From the NCBI GenBank assembly GCA_964569225.1, contig CAZMTU010000102.1, positions 1-8,944 of the forward strand: 8,944 nucleotides of DNA. The letters run 5' to 3'. The stretch is from CAKSQF01 sp964569225 (GTDB taxonomy: Bacteria; Bacillota; Clostridia; Oscillospirales; CAG-272). The position numbers and the translations under genes are program-made. How positions within the stretch are numbered: the first letter of the stretch is position 1; each line of letters starts with the position of its first letter. Below are positions 1 to 7,324 of this stretch, one piece after another. Under the pieces are notes generated by a model. It searched no databases and was not told where the DNA came from. It saw nothing but the letters and a program-made list of their open reading frames with translations.

Positions 1-461
1 TAGCCCATTTTTTTAAAAATCTACTGTCGCAATTGATGCAGAAACTTCAATTCGTTTTGATCTAAAAAAATTTATCCTGTTCAGGTATTTGAATAATCAA
101 CTTTCCAATTCTATAAATGTCATTTATCCTAACTCCTTGCTAATTTGGGATTATCGCTCTCAGCAAAACAAAACTTAAATTTATTTTAAATTATGTCATA
201 ATAGAAATTAGAATTCCAGCACATTTTATGAACATTTCATAAATCTAAGATAAAATTCAGTTATTGGCAAAATGCTTTGAAAAAAGGCAAGCCGCTCCAA
301 ACCGAAAAATGTCGAATCACTCCGCCAATTTCTTGGATGCTTTAAAAGTAAGCAAAATGGCTTAACAATTTTCAGACTATTCTTTTTCAGAAACTGACTC
401 ACATTTTCTGCAACCAAAACCGATTTTCGGACACTATCTGAGCAAAGGAAGGTGAAAAGCA
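1..461. other. AT-rich stretch with no supported gene
   Basis: No convincing coding region is seen. A minus-strand open frame at 226-462 has no ribosome site and a low-complexity, unconvincing translation. A tiny minus-strand frame at 13-123 has an AGGAG 9 bases before its ATG but meets TGA at codon 9. A weak plus-strand promoter-like pair (TTAAAT at 175-180, CATAAT at 197-202, 16-base spacer) might serve the sigma gene downstream, leaving a leader of about 250 bases; I do not rely on it. Confidence 0.5.
445..454 (+). promoter_or_regulatory. Ribosome binding site of the sigma-factor pseudogene
   Basis: The purine-rich AAGGAAGGTG ends seven bases before the ATG at 462. A second ATG at 480 begins MTDQLIE, which I recall as the usual start of this family, and has its own weak AAAGGA at 465-470. 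Either start is possible; the better ribosome site favours 462. Confidence 0.55.
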
Positions 462-2068
462 ATGAAAGGACCCTACAGCATGACCGATCAGCTTATCGAA
501 TCATTTACAAAGGACTACTTTGAGAAGCTCTTCTACTTTTGCCTGAAGCGCACAGGCAATCAAGATGAAGCGGAAGAGTTGACCTCCGAAGTCAGTCTGC
601 GAATCCTCACCGCTCTGAAAAGCGGAACTGTTCCAGCCCATTTTTCCGCTTGGGTGTGGCAAATCGCCCGCAACTGCTACAGTAGATGAGCAGAGCATAA
701 GCATCGGAGAAGTGAAGCGGTATCCGGAACCGATCTCGCTGATTTTGATGACATTGCCGCTGAAGACAGCATAGAGGAAAGCCTGATCTATCATGAGGAT
801 CTGAAACTGCTGCGCCGAGAACTATCGTTCATTTCAGCAGATTATCGGAATATTGTGGTAGCCTTTTACATTGAGAACCGCAAGGTATCCGACATTGCAA
901 AATCCCTCCGATTAAGCGAAGGAACGGTAAAATCAAAGCTGTTTCGTTCCCGCAAAATATTGAAAGAAGGTATGAATATGTCAAGAGAATTTGGTTCAAA
1001 AAGCTACAAACCGGAACATGTATGTTTTGCTGCCAGCGGCGATCAGCCCAGCGGACTTCCATGGAGCGCAGTTCAAAGAAAAATTCCAAAAAATATCCTG
1101 CTGGAAGCCAGTAATAATCCCTCAACCTTAGAAGAACTGTCAATAGAATTGGGCATTGCTCTTCCCTACATGGAAGAAGAAGTAGGCATTTTGAAAGACG
1201 CCACTTTGCTGAAGCAGGTCGGAAATAAATATGTAACAAATTTTTTCATTGAAGACAAGGAATGCCGGCATGCCATCTACAAGGCGCTGCGCAGTCATTC
1301 AAAGGAACGGAGCAATTTGCTGGACAAAATCATCACCGATTCCCTGCCCTCGGTCCGGGCATTGAACATAGCACACAGCGGTATATCCGACGGTGAGCTC
1401 AAGTGGTGGCTGCTGATACACACAGTTGATATGATAAATAACAGTCTGGAAGGCAGCTACAATTATTGGAGTCCGATAAAACGGGAAAACGGAGAAAAAT
1501 GGGGCTTTATAGGATATGAGCAAACAGAACTGCCCGAGAATCTGATGATGGGACAAAATGGCAGCGGAAACGGCGTCAATATGTTCTTGGCATATAAAAT
1601 AGGCGATTATGATCTTTGGAACCGCGTAGGTGAAATGAGCGCGTCCCAAACGCTGCTGCTTTCCGATATGCTCCGAAAGGACCGCAAGCCATCTGATCTG
1701 AGCTATACAGAAATCAGTGTATGGGAAGAAATAAACGGTCGGTATGCCCATACCGATAGCGAAGGCAATGTCATTCCTGATATTATCGTACTTCAAGGTG
1801 ATACACTCTACCAGATTGATCGCCTTTTAAAAGCGCATCCACTGTTTGAAAGTACAAAAAACAATTCCAGAACGCTTTCGATGAATTAATTGCAATTTTC
1901 AAAGGAAATAGCAATAAAGTACTGCACGATCAGCTTCCCTATTACGCTTCTATGGATATGTGCAATACGCGCATGATGACGATACACGACGAAGTAGACG
2001 CCGGACGGCTGACAATTCCCGCCGATCCCAATCACAGCACCATCGCCATGTGGTTGCATCTTCGATAG
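462..2068 (+). pseudogene. Sigma-70 family (ECF-like) RNA polymerase sigma factor with long C-terminal extension, interrupted twice
   Basis: With two repairs this reads as one protein of about 535 residues. Residues 7-80 form sigma region 2 (YFEKLFYFCLKRTGNQDEAEE, then FSAWVWQIARN). About 121-166 is region 4 with its helix-turn-helix (VSDIAKSLRLSEGTVKSKLF). About 211-261 looks like a second winged-helix (STLEELSIELGIALPYMEEE), followed by a long domain I cannot name. Lesion 1 is an in-frame TGA at 687-689 (codon 76), between Arg and Ala; from memory the family has Trp here, so TGG to TGA fits. Lesion 2: the frame runs to TAA at 1887-1889, but the family-like tail (DEVDAGRLTIPADPN) continues in the -1 frame to TAG at 2066-2068. 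The switch maps to the A6 run at 1856-1861. Downstream of the TGA a GTG at 855 opens a 344-codon frame, which lacks region 2. The product would be a cytoplasmic transcription regulator; targets are unknown. Decay, recoding or sequencing error are all possible. Confidence 0.8.
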
Positions 2069-2076
2069 ACAACATT

Positions 2077-2116
2077 AAAAAACATGACGTCCCTCTGACA
2101 GGCACGCCATGTTTTT
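2077..2116. terminator. Bidirectional rho-independent terminator
   Basis: A near-symmetric hairpin has outer arms AAAAACATG and CATGTTTTT, inner pairs CGT/ACG and CCT/AGG, and small internal mismatches. Runs of A on the left and T on the right give a U tract in both directions. It sits between the convergent sigma pseudogene (plus) and the Rieske oxidoreductase gene (minus), where a shared terminator is expected. Confidence 0.8.
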
Positions 2117-2197
2117 AGTAAAAATCAAATGGTCTGTAACGTTATTGCATTACCTTTGTAAACTCAAATATCATCAATCCAAGAATGCTTTATTCTT

Positions 2198-3754
2198 TCA
2201 TGAATGTTTTGCAGGAGAAAGCGATTTCTGTGCGCGATTGTCGATCAGCTTTCCGGTATAATCAAAGCGGGAGCCGTGGCAGGGGCAGTCCCAGCTTTTT
2301 TCATCAGGATTCCATTCCAGCTGACAGCCGAGATGCGGACATTTCGGTTGCACCGCATAGATTCTCCCGCTTTCATCCTTGTACACACCGGCTTTATGAC
2401 CGTTGTAACGAACAATGCCGCCATGTCCCACCGGAATAGCATCCGTTGAATCCTTAGGTATATTAAAGACGCTTTTCAGCAATCCTTTAGCTGACTGACC
2501 GCCCTCCTTTGCGATGCCTGCTAAATCACCGATGGCAAAACGAGAAGGTACAAACAGCGCGGCATAAGGCGCCAAGGCAGACTCGCATCCGTTTTTTGCG
2601 TAGGTGTTCCCGACGCTTACACGGACTTTTCCGTTCTCGCTGTAGCCAAGAACGATCTGTTCGCTCAGCAGACGCGCGGCAATCATTGATCCAGTCATTC
2701 CCCATTTGCGAAAGCCGGTTGCTACATACCAATAAGGCTTAGACGCCGCATAGCGTCCGATATAAGGCAGATCGTCCACAGACATACAGTCCTGTGCTGA
2801 CCAGTGTGCCACCTCCCGACTGTTCGGAAACCATTCCTTTGCCCGACGGCGAAGCTCGGCATAGCTTTCTCCGCCAGCATGCTTGCCGGTGCGATGCCCT
2901 CCCCCGCCCAGCAAAAGACAATTTTTCCATCTGCGAAAGGAGTAACCATCATCCGCGCCGAGATACATCCCCTTAAAAAAATCGTCACTGCCTAAAGCAG
3001 CGTCTGCCGACGCTGCCTCCTCAAATTCCGCGTTTTCTAACGCCAGCACATAGGATCGTTCCTGATGCAACCTTGCAAAATAGAACCCCGGAAGGTTCAC
3101 AAATGGGTAATGCCCGGCAAAAACAATCTGGTTGGCCTTTACCGTTACGTGATCAGTAAAAAGAGTATGCCCGTCCACCCGTTTTACAGGTGTATTTTCA
3201 TAAATAGTCAGTTCATCTGCCAGCGCTTTTACAAATTTCAGAGGATGAAACTGCGCTTGACCTTCAAATTTTACAGCACCGGCAATTTTAAAAGGCAGCT
3301 TACAGGTTTCTGTAAATGAAGCTTGAAATCCCAAAGAGGCAGCAATTTCGGCATTTCTCCGCATGGACGAAGCATGATAAAGAGAATAGTAATAAGCGCT
3401 GCATTCCTCAAAGTCACAGTCAATCTGCGCCTGAGTGATCAACGTCCGATAAGCCTCCAGCGCTTCCCGCTGCGCGGCCGCATACAGCGCCACCTTTTCC
3501 CTTCCCGACTTGTCGAACAGCTTAGTATATAAGCAATCCTGCTCAGCAGTAAGCTTAGCGGTAGTCTTGCAGGTCTGCCCGCCGGCTATTCGATCAGCTT
3601 CCAATATAATAGGATCCATCCCCGCCATTTTTAAATAATAAGCGGTTAGAATTCCCGCCATTCCCGCGCCGATTACCGCGACTTCCGCCGTTCTATTCTT
3701 GTTAAGAGATGACCTCCGCTCAATTTCACAGGTTTTAGTCCAAATCGATTCCAT
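2198..3754 (-). CDS. FAD-dependent oxidoreductase with C-terminal Rieske [2Fe-2S] domain (YhfW-like)
   Basis: The protein has 518 residues with no signal peptide or membrane segment, so it is probably cytoplasmic. Residues 25-34 (VAVIGAGMAG) are the dinucleotide-binding GxGxxG loop of a DAO-type FAD domain, followed by an acidic strand end (IILEAD). GGQTCKTTAKLT resembles the conserved segment of the Bacillus YhfW group, and TGFRKWGMTGSMIAA is the usual second FAD-contact motif. The Rieske domain is at the end: C472-P-H474 and C490-P-C492-H493 supply the cluster ligands (Cys472, His474, Cys490, His493). Cys477 and Cys492 match the disulfide pair of bc1/b6f-type Rieske proteins. The expected role is electron transfer between a flavin substrate site and the Fe-S cluster; the substrate is not known for this family. 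The gene appears monocistronic, with a strong ribosome site and a terminator about 80 bases past its TGA stop. All eight Trp codons are TGG. Confidence 0.92.
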   Translation of the reverse strand: MESIWTKTCEIERRSSLNKNRTAEVAVIGAGMAGILTAYYLKMAGMDPIILEADRIAGGQTCKTTAKLTAEQDCLYTKLFDKSGREKVALYAAAQREALEAYRTLITQAQIDCDFEECSAYYYSLYHASSMRRNAEIAASLGFQASFTETCKLPFKIAGAVKFEGQAQFHPLKFVKALADELTIYENTPVKRVDGHTLFTDHVTVKANQIVFAGHYPFVNLPGFYFARLHQERSYVLALENAEFEEAASADAALGSDDFFKGMYLGADDGYSFRRWKNCLLLGGGGHRTGKHAGGESYAELRRRAKEWFPNSREVAHWSAQDCMSVDDLPYIGRYAASKPYWYVATGFRKWGMTGSMIAARLLSEQIVLGYSENGKVRVSVGNTYAKNGCESALAPYAALFVPSRFAIGDLAGIAKEGGQSAKGLLKSVFNIPKDSTDAIPVGHGGIVRYNGHKAGVYKDESGRIYAVQPKCPHLGCQLEWNPDEKSWDCPCHGSRFDYTGKLIDNRAQKSLSPAKHS

Positions 3755-3758
3755 GAAA

Positions 3759-3765
3759 CTCCTCC
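3759..3765 (-). promoter_or_regulatory. Ribosome binding site of the Rieske oxidoreductase gene
   Basis: On the minus strand GGAGGAG lies four bases before the ATG at 3754. This near-perfect Shine-Dalgarno fixes the start at MESIW rather than at a later ATG. Confidence 0.8.
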
Positions 3766-3769
3766 GATT

Positions 3770-4206
3770 TTTGCTTAGCGTTTCCTATTTTCGCTGCAAG
3801 TATGTATCAATCACTTTAATTAAACCGCCAATATAAAATAAATTTTACGCGGAAATAATGCCGATAATTATCAAGATCCTGTGATAAACATTCAGCATAT
3901 TGGTTAAAAATTTCAATTTTCAAGAAAGAGTCTTTTTGCCGTCCGCTATCCGTTTTTTTGCCTTCAGTAATATCTTCTGCTATTGCATAGGTATCTGTTG
4001 ATTTGGTCCCGAGCTTCACTTCATTTTAAAAACACATCCTGTAGCTTTTGGATACGCTTTTCCAATTTCCTAAAACAGAGATTTTATTGGAAATGTGACG
4101 CCACACGATCTGCAGCAGTTTTTCACGATAGTATCGATTGTTAGAATATGCTTTTTATGTGCCCAATAAATAGTTGTTTTTTATTCAATGTGTTTTTCAA
4201 AAAAAC
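3770..4206. other. Gene-poor gap with unconvincing minus-strand open frames
   Basis: This stretch holds no recognisable gene. On the minus strand a 67-codon GTG-started frame (3816-4019) has a reasonable residue mix but no ribosome site. Upstream, two overlapping start-less minus-strand frames follow: one reads NNRYYREKLLQIVWRHISNK, the other RKLEKRIQKLQDVFLK followed by TGA. Their adjacency in different frames could mean a badly eroded gene on the minus strand, or chance in AT-rich DNA. I cannot match any of them to a family. Confidence 0.3.
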
Positions 4207-4235
4207 TTGACAAAACAGAATTTGTGTGCTATACT
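4207..4235 (+). promoter_or_regulatory. Housekeeping-type promoter of the tRNA-Gln gene
   Basis: A perfect -35 box TTGACA (4207-4212) is followed by a 17-base spacer and the -10 box TATACT (4230-4235). Transcription would start near 4242, a few bases before the tRNA. This is the strongest promoter match in the window. Confidence 0.85.
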
Positions 4236-4245
4236 ACATGCGTAT

Positions 4246-4319
4246 TGGGATGTGGTGTAGCGGCAGCACACGAGACTTTGACTCTTGTAGTACAGGTTCA
4301 ACCCCTGTCATCCCAGCCA
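4246..4319 (+). tRNA. tRNA-Gln, anticodon UUG
   Basis: The 74-base gene folds as a full cloverleaf. The acceptor stem TGGGATG pairs with CATCCCA, followed by discriminator G and an encoded CCA. The anticodon arm CGAGA/TCTTG encloses the loop CTTTGAC with anticodon TTG (UUG), which reads CAA and CAG. The T arm contains GGTTCAACC. The U1-A72 first pair is typical of bacterial tRNA-Gln. It is a single-gene unit flanked by its own promoter and terminator. No integrase or duplicated 3' end was noticed nearby, so there is no sign that it serves as an integration site here. Confidence 0.96.
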
Positions 4320-4340
4320 CAAAAGGGTAAAAATGTCCCT

Positions 4341-4376
4341 GCAAAATCTCCGATATAATCGGAGGTTTTGCTTTTT
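4341..4376 (+). terminator. Rho-independent terminator of the tRNA-Gln transcript
   Basis: The arms GCAAAATCTCCGAT and ATCGGAGGTTTTGC pair over 14 positions with one T-G wobble and a three-base loop (ATA), followed by TTTTT. It lies 21 bases after the tRNA CCA end. Confidence 0.9.
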
Positions 4377-4467
4377 CAGAGCCAAAATTTTCAAAACTAT
4401 CTGACAAATGCCAATTGGGTCCCAAAACTTCTGTCAGCACTTGATCTAACACAACTAAAAACAGCGT

Positions 4468-4509
4468 CAAAAAGGCATATGGAAAACATGAATTCCATAT
4501 GCCTTTTTG
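4468..4509. terminator. Second strong hairpin terminator, usable in both directions
   Basis: A perfect 17-bp inverted repeat (left arm CAAAAAGGCATATGGAA) surrounds an eight-base loop, with T runs at the 3' end of the stem on either strand. On the plus strand it would back up the tRNA terminator. On the minus strand it could end transcripts coming from the lipoprotein region. No gene lies between the two hairpins. Confidence 0.7.
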
Positions 4510-4686
4510 GCTGCTCAAATTTACAAAACAGCAATTGTGTATGCAATTTTATATTCCTTAATAATCCTATTTTAGGAAGCCTTTCCGTTTCACCGGAATA
4601 TCAGCCGTATGTCAGCTATCAGCAATTTGATTACAAGCAGACCTTATCGGAAAGCTGACATTTCAGGATCGTTTTCATACCGCAGT
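4510..4686. other. Short gap with paired inverted repeats
   Basis: A 9-bp inverted repeat, ATGTCAGCT (4609-4617) and AGCTGACAT (4653-4661), is nested with CTTTCCG (4581-4587) and CGGAAAG (4648-4654), so alternative foldings compete for the same strand. It follows the stop of the coding fragment on the minus strand and could be part of that gene's 3' region. No known riboswitch pattern is recognised. Confidence 0.3.
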
Positions 4687-4959
4687 TCAATTAGATATAC
4701 CAGTATGTGAAGCATTCATATTAGAAGAATTTGTTCTATAGTAAATACGATTTAAGTCCAATGAGCCGCCAATATTCGCGCTTTGAAAAGTTACCTTGCC
4801 ACCTCTATACACGAACTGCATAACAGTACGGTTTAGAACGTTATTCTCTACCTCTTCTGAAGCAAATTCGTATAATTGACCGTTGCCGGTTACGCGTATA
4901 TCTCGGACTTTAATAATTTTAAAACCGCTGCTGGTGACGCTGTTTTCGAACTGTCTTTT
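4687..4959 (-). pseudogene. Start-less coding fragment, unknown family
   Basis: Between TAA (4960-4962) and TGA (4687-4689) the minus strand holds a 90-codon open frame with no usable start near its beginning. Its translation is well mixed and protein-like, for example VRDIRVTGNGQLYEFASEEV and QFVYRGGKVTFQSANIGGSL. Just upstream, the A6 run at 4956-4961 separates it from a second open stretch (EGKLVCKK) in the next frame; one extra A would join them. That stretch is itself in frame with, and just after, the stop of the lipoprotein gene. It may therefore be the tail of a decayed gene following the lipoprotein. I do not recognise the family, and a chance open frame remains possible. Confidence 0.45.
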
Positions 4960-5003
4960 TTACAGACAAGCTTTCCTTCAATCTGTTTCTGAAGAAAACC
5001 CTT

Positions 5004-7198
5004 TTATTTCGCCATACCGTTGATATTCACGTCTGCGATTCTTGCAATGCCTGATTCTCCCGGATCCGTAACCGTAATCCGCAAATATCTTCCTTCAGCC
5101 GGATCAAAAGGAAGATTCACCCAAGCTGCCGTATTATTCGAGAGCTCGGCAACAGTCATCCAGTTTGCTCCATCGGTACTAAGTTCAGCCCGGAACGCCT
5201 TTACGTTATCTGAAGCGCTATACCGCTCGCCCTCGCTTTCGGCAAAGAATACCGATAGCTCGCTGACCTCGTAGGTACTGCCAAAATCTAAAAGCAAATA
5301 CTGTTCACCGGCTTCAGCCGCTTCCCATACCGTCTCAGGTGTACCGTCGGCAATCAACGCAGCCTTGTCGGCAGCGGAACTGGCGCTTATCGATAAATCA
5401 GAGCGCAGCGTTAAATCGTAAGGCAGACCGTTCGCCTGATTGTACAGGTTAAAATAGTGATCCGCGCGAACAAATTCCACCACGTCCTCCCCATAAATCG
5501 CCTCATATTTGTCAGAGAGATACTGCTCAAAATCAATAACCTCCTTAACATCATGGAACGCCCAAACTGACACCTGCACGGAGATGAAAACCGGAGCAGT
5601 TCCGTCATATTGCAGATATTTTACTGCTTTATCCACCTCTCCAAGTTCAGTAAGCTTAGTGGTTCCTTCCGCGTTCTTTGCAAAATATGCCGGTGTCATT
5701 TGCTGAATCAGCATATCGTTGGTCACACCGGTATATTCAATGTCCAAATCGCCATTCGTAAAATGCTGAACGGTTAAACCGTAGAGATAACTGCCCTGTG
5801 CGGTATAGATTTCCCGCTGTTTCGCGCTGAGATTGTCCCAAATCGTAACAGTCCGAAGCCCTGTAGCGGCCAGATAGCGATTAGTCATATTGACATAAGC
5901 GCTGAAATAATCGGAATTGGTAAAATTATTGCCGATATTGGGTCCAAAGGTGTTTATCGGAACGGTGTAGCCCAATCCTGAAGGGCCGCAGACAAAGCAT
6001 TCCTTTTCGGTTGCTGACTCATAGTAATAATTCATCATGCCGGGCGCTATCTCCAAGAGTGCAGGGCTGATAGTCCAGTTTATAGGGATCTGCCCTCTGT
6101 ATTTAGTGTTTTTGTCCCAATATTCCTTCATAGCGTTCATATTGTACTGAATATTATCACCGTCACTGAAATAGAAGGCAATGTAGATCTTATTCTCTAA
6201 TTCAGGCATATCAGGCACTTCATTGATCTTCACATCCATATTTTGACCAAAGAGCGAGGGCGCGCTGAAGTAGTCAGCCGGTACGCAGGAAAGACCGTAT
6301 TTAGCCGCGGTAGTCATCAGTTCCTTTTCCTGTCCGTTCCAGCCCATTAAAATCGATTCGCCGGGCGTCATATCGTCAAAAAATCTCTTGATAAGCGCCA
6401 ATTCGCCCCGATCCTCGCTTGCGCAAGACAGATAAATGACTGCCGCGCCTGTTGCAGAAGCTAAATCTCTCATTTGATGGAAGGCGGCATCCTGTATAAA
6501 TAAAATCCGTTTGGTACAGTCCTCCCAGTAATTTTCATACAAGTGCTTGTAAATGTCCAGACGATTGGTAAACTCCAAATCAGTCAGATCCTCTACCACC
6601 GGCAGTTCTATCCCATGCTGCATCCAACGTTTGTAAAGCGTTTCGGTAATCGGAATGGCTTGTTTAATATTCGCCACCGTGGTTGCCAAATTTACATAGT
6701 CGGCGCATTTCCTCGACTGAGAAGCGGAGTAAAGAACCACTCCCGATAGCTCAGGGGCATATTTCTCTATAATAGAATACCGTTCCTTTATGGTGGTTGC
6801 CTTGTTGGCTTTATATCCGTAAATTTTTGCCCATGTTCCACATTATCAACGTAAAGCGCAAAACGGGTTTCTTTCGCATTGACCAGACCTTGCAGGCAGG
6901 TAAGCGTAATTTTCTCTTCGTCAGTCACATCATCGGCCATGATCACATCAAGCTCTCCCGACCCTGCCGGAAAGGTTGGGAAAATTTCCCCCTCCGACCA
7001 GCTTAAATTTTTAACGGCGGGTACTTGGGGAGTGGTGGGATAGGCTGCCGACGTATTAGTGACAAAATCGGTAAAAGCGGTATCTGTACCTGCTGCGCTA
7101 TCGGCCAGTTCACTGTTTTTGCAAGCCGAAAAAACAGGAATCAGAAGAGCGCCTGTAAGTAAGGCGGATGAAATACGAAGAATCGTTTTTTGATCCAT
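5004..7198 (-). pseudogene. GxGYxYP-domain lipoprotein with C-terminal F5/8 type C (discoidin) domain, split by one frameshift
   Basis: Two minus-strand frames together encode about 731 residues. The first (7198-6788) starts with a lipoprotein signal peptide ending VFSAC (Cys26), a Ser/Thr-rich spacer, then the GxGYxYP_N-like start (LQGLVN). It ends early at TAA 6788-6790. The second runs to 5004 and is open from 6842, so the lesion lies at 6788-6842. Adding one base at TT 6836-6837 gives the smooth join DNVETWAKIYGYKA. The second part carries SDGDNIQ (about 345-351), the signature GPSGLGYTVP (about 405-414), and a beta-rich F5/8 type C domain (about 608-728). The GxGYxYP family is a predicted glycoside-hydrolase-like group, and F5/8 domains usually bind glycans, so a surface role in carbohydrate binding or processing is likely but unproven. 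An ECF sigma gene lies 126 bases upstream. If the lesion is real, only an anchored 136-residue stub would be secreted. Confidence 0.85.
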
Positions 7199-7203
7199 TT
7201 TTA

Positions 7204-7210
7204 TCCCTTT
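7204..7210 (-). promoter_or_regulatory. Ribosome binding site of the lipoprotein gene
   Basis: On the minus strand AAAGGGA lies about five bases before the ATG at 7198. It supports MDQKTILRI as the start, which gives a normal positively charged signal-peptide N-terminus. Confidence 0.65.
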
Positions 7211-7266
7211 CTTATCTTTGTATTTAAATAATCAAATACTGTAAAATAAAAGCTATAATTCGATTA

Positions 7267-7294
7267 ATCATATTAAGAAACGTCAATCCGTCAA
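7267..7294 (-). promoter_or_regulatory. Candidate promoter of the lipoprotein gene
   Basis: On the minus strand TTGACG (7289-7294) and TATGAT (7267-7272) are 16 bases apart, about 70 bases before the lipoprotein start. The -35 box falls inside one copy of a tandem 8-bp repeat. It may be a housekeeping promoter or a target of the neighbouring ECF sigma factor; the sequence does not decide. Confidence 0.4.
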
Positions 7295-7296
7295 TC
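7281..7296 (-). repeat. Tandem direct repeat GATTGACG x2
   Basis: Two exact, abutting copies of GATTGACG (minus-strand reading) occupy the gap between the ECF sigma gene and the lipoprotein gene and overlap the candidate -35 box. The placement suits an activator or sigma recognition element, though two 8-bp copies may also be coincidental. Confidence 0.5.
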
Positions 7297-7324
7297 ACAC
7301 CGTTACAAAACAAACAGATTTATG

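Noticed and set aside
829..1796. Two long minus-strand frames opposite the sigma gene
   Set aside because: They lie antisense to conserved sigma-factor sequence, lack ribosome sites, and have Cys/Leu-rich shadow-like composition.
2185..3532. Several plus- and minus-strand frames inside the Rieske gene
   Set aside because: All overlap the clearly coding 518-residue frame and show Arg/Ser/His-rich shadow composition.
4246..4319. tRNA-Gln as an integration site
   Set aside because: No integrase and no duplicate of the tRNA 3' end was seen in the window.
4234..4518. Minus-strand 94-codon frame across the tRNA gene
   Set aside because: Its C-terminal part (MTGVEPVLQESKSRVLPL) is the well-known false translation of the antisense strand of a tRNA gene; the rest crosses two terminators.
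4368..4658. Plus-strand 96-codon frame after the tRNA
   Set aside because: It begins inside the tRNA terminator, contains the whole second terminator hairpin and has no ribosome site.
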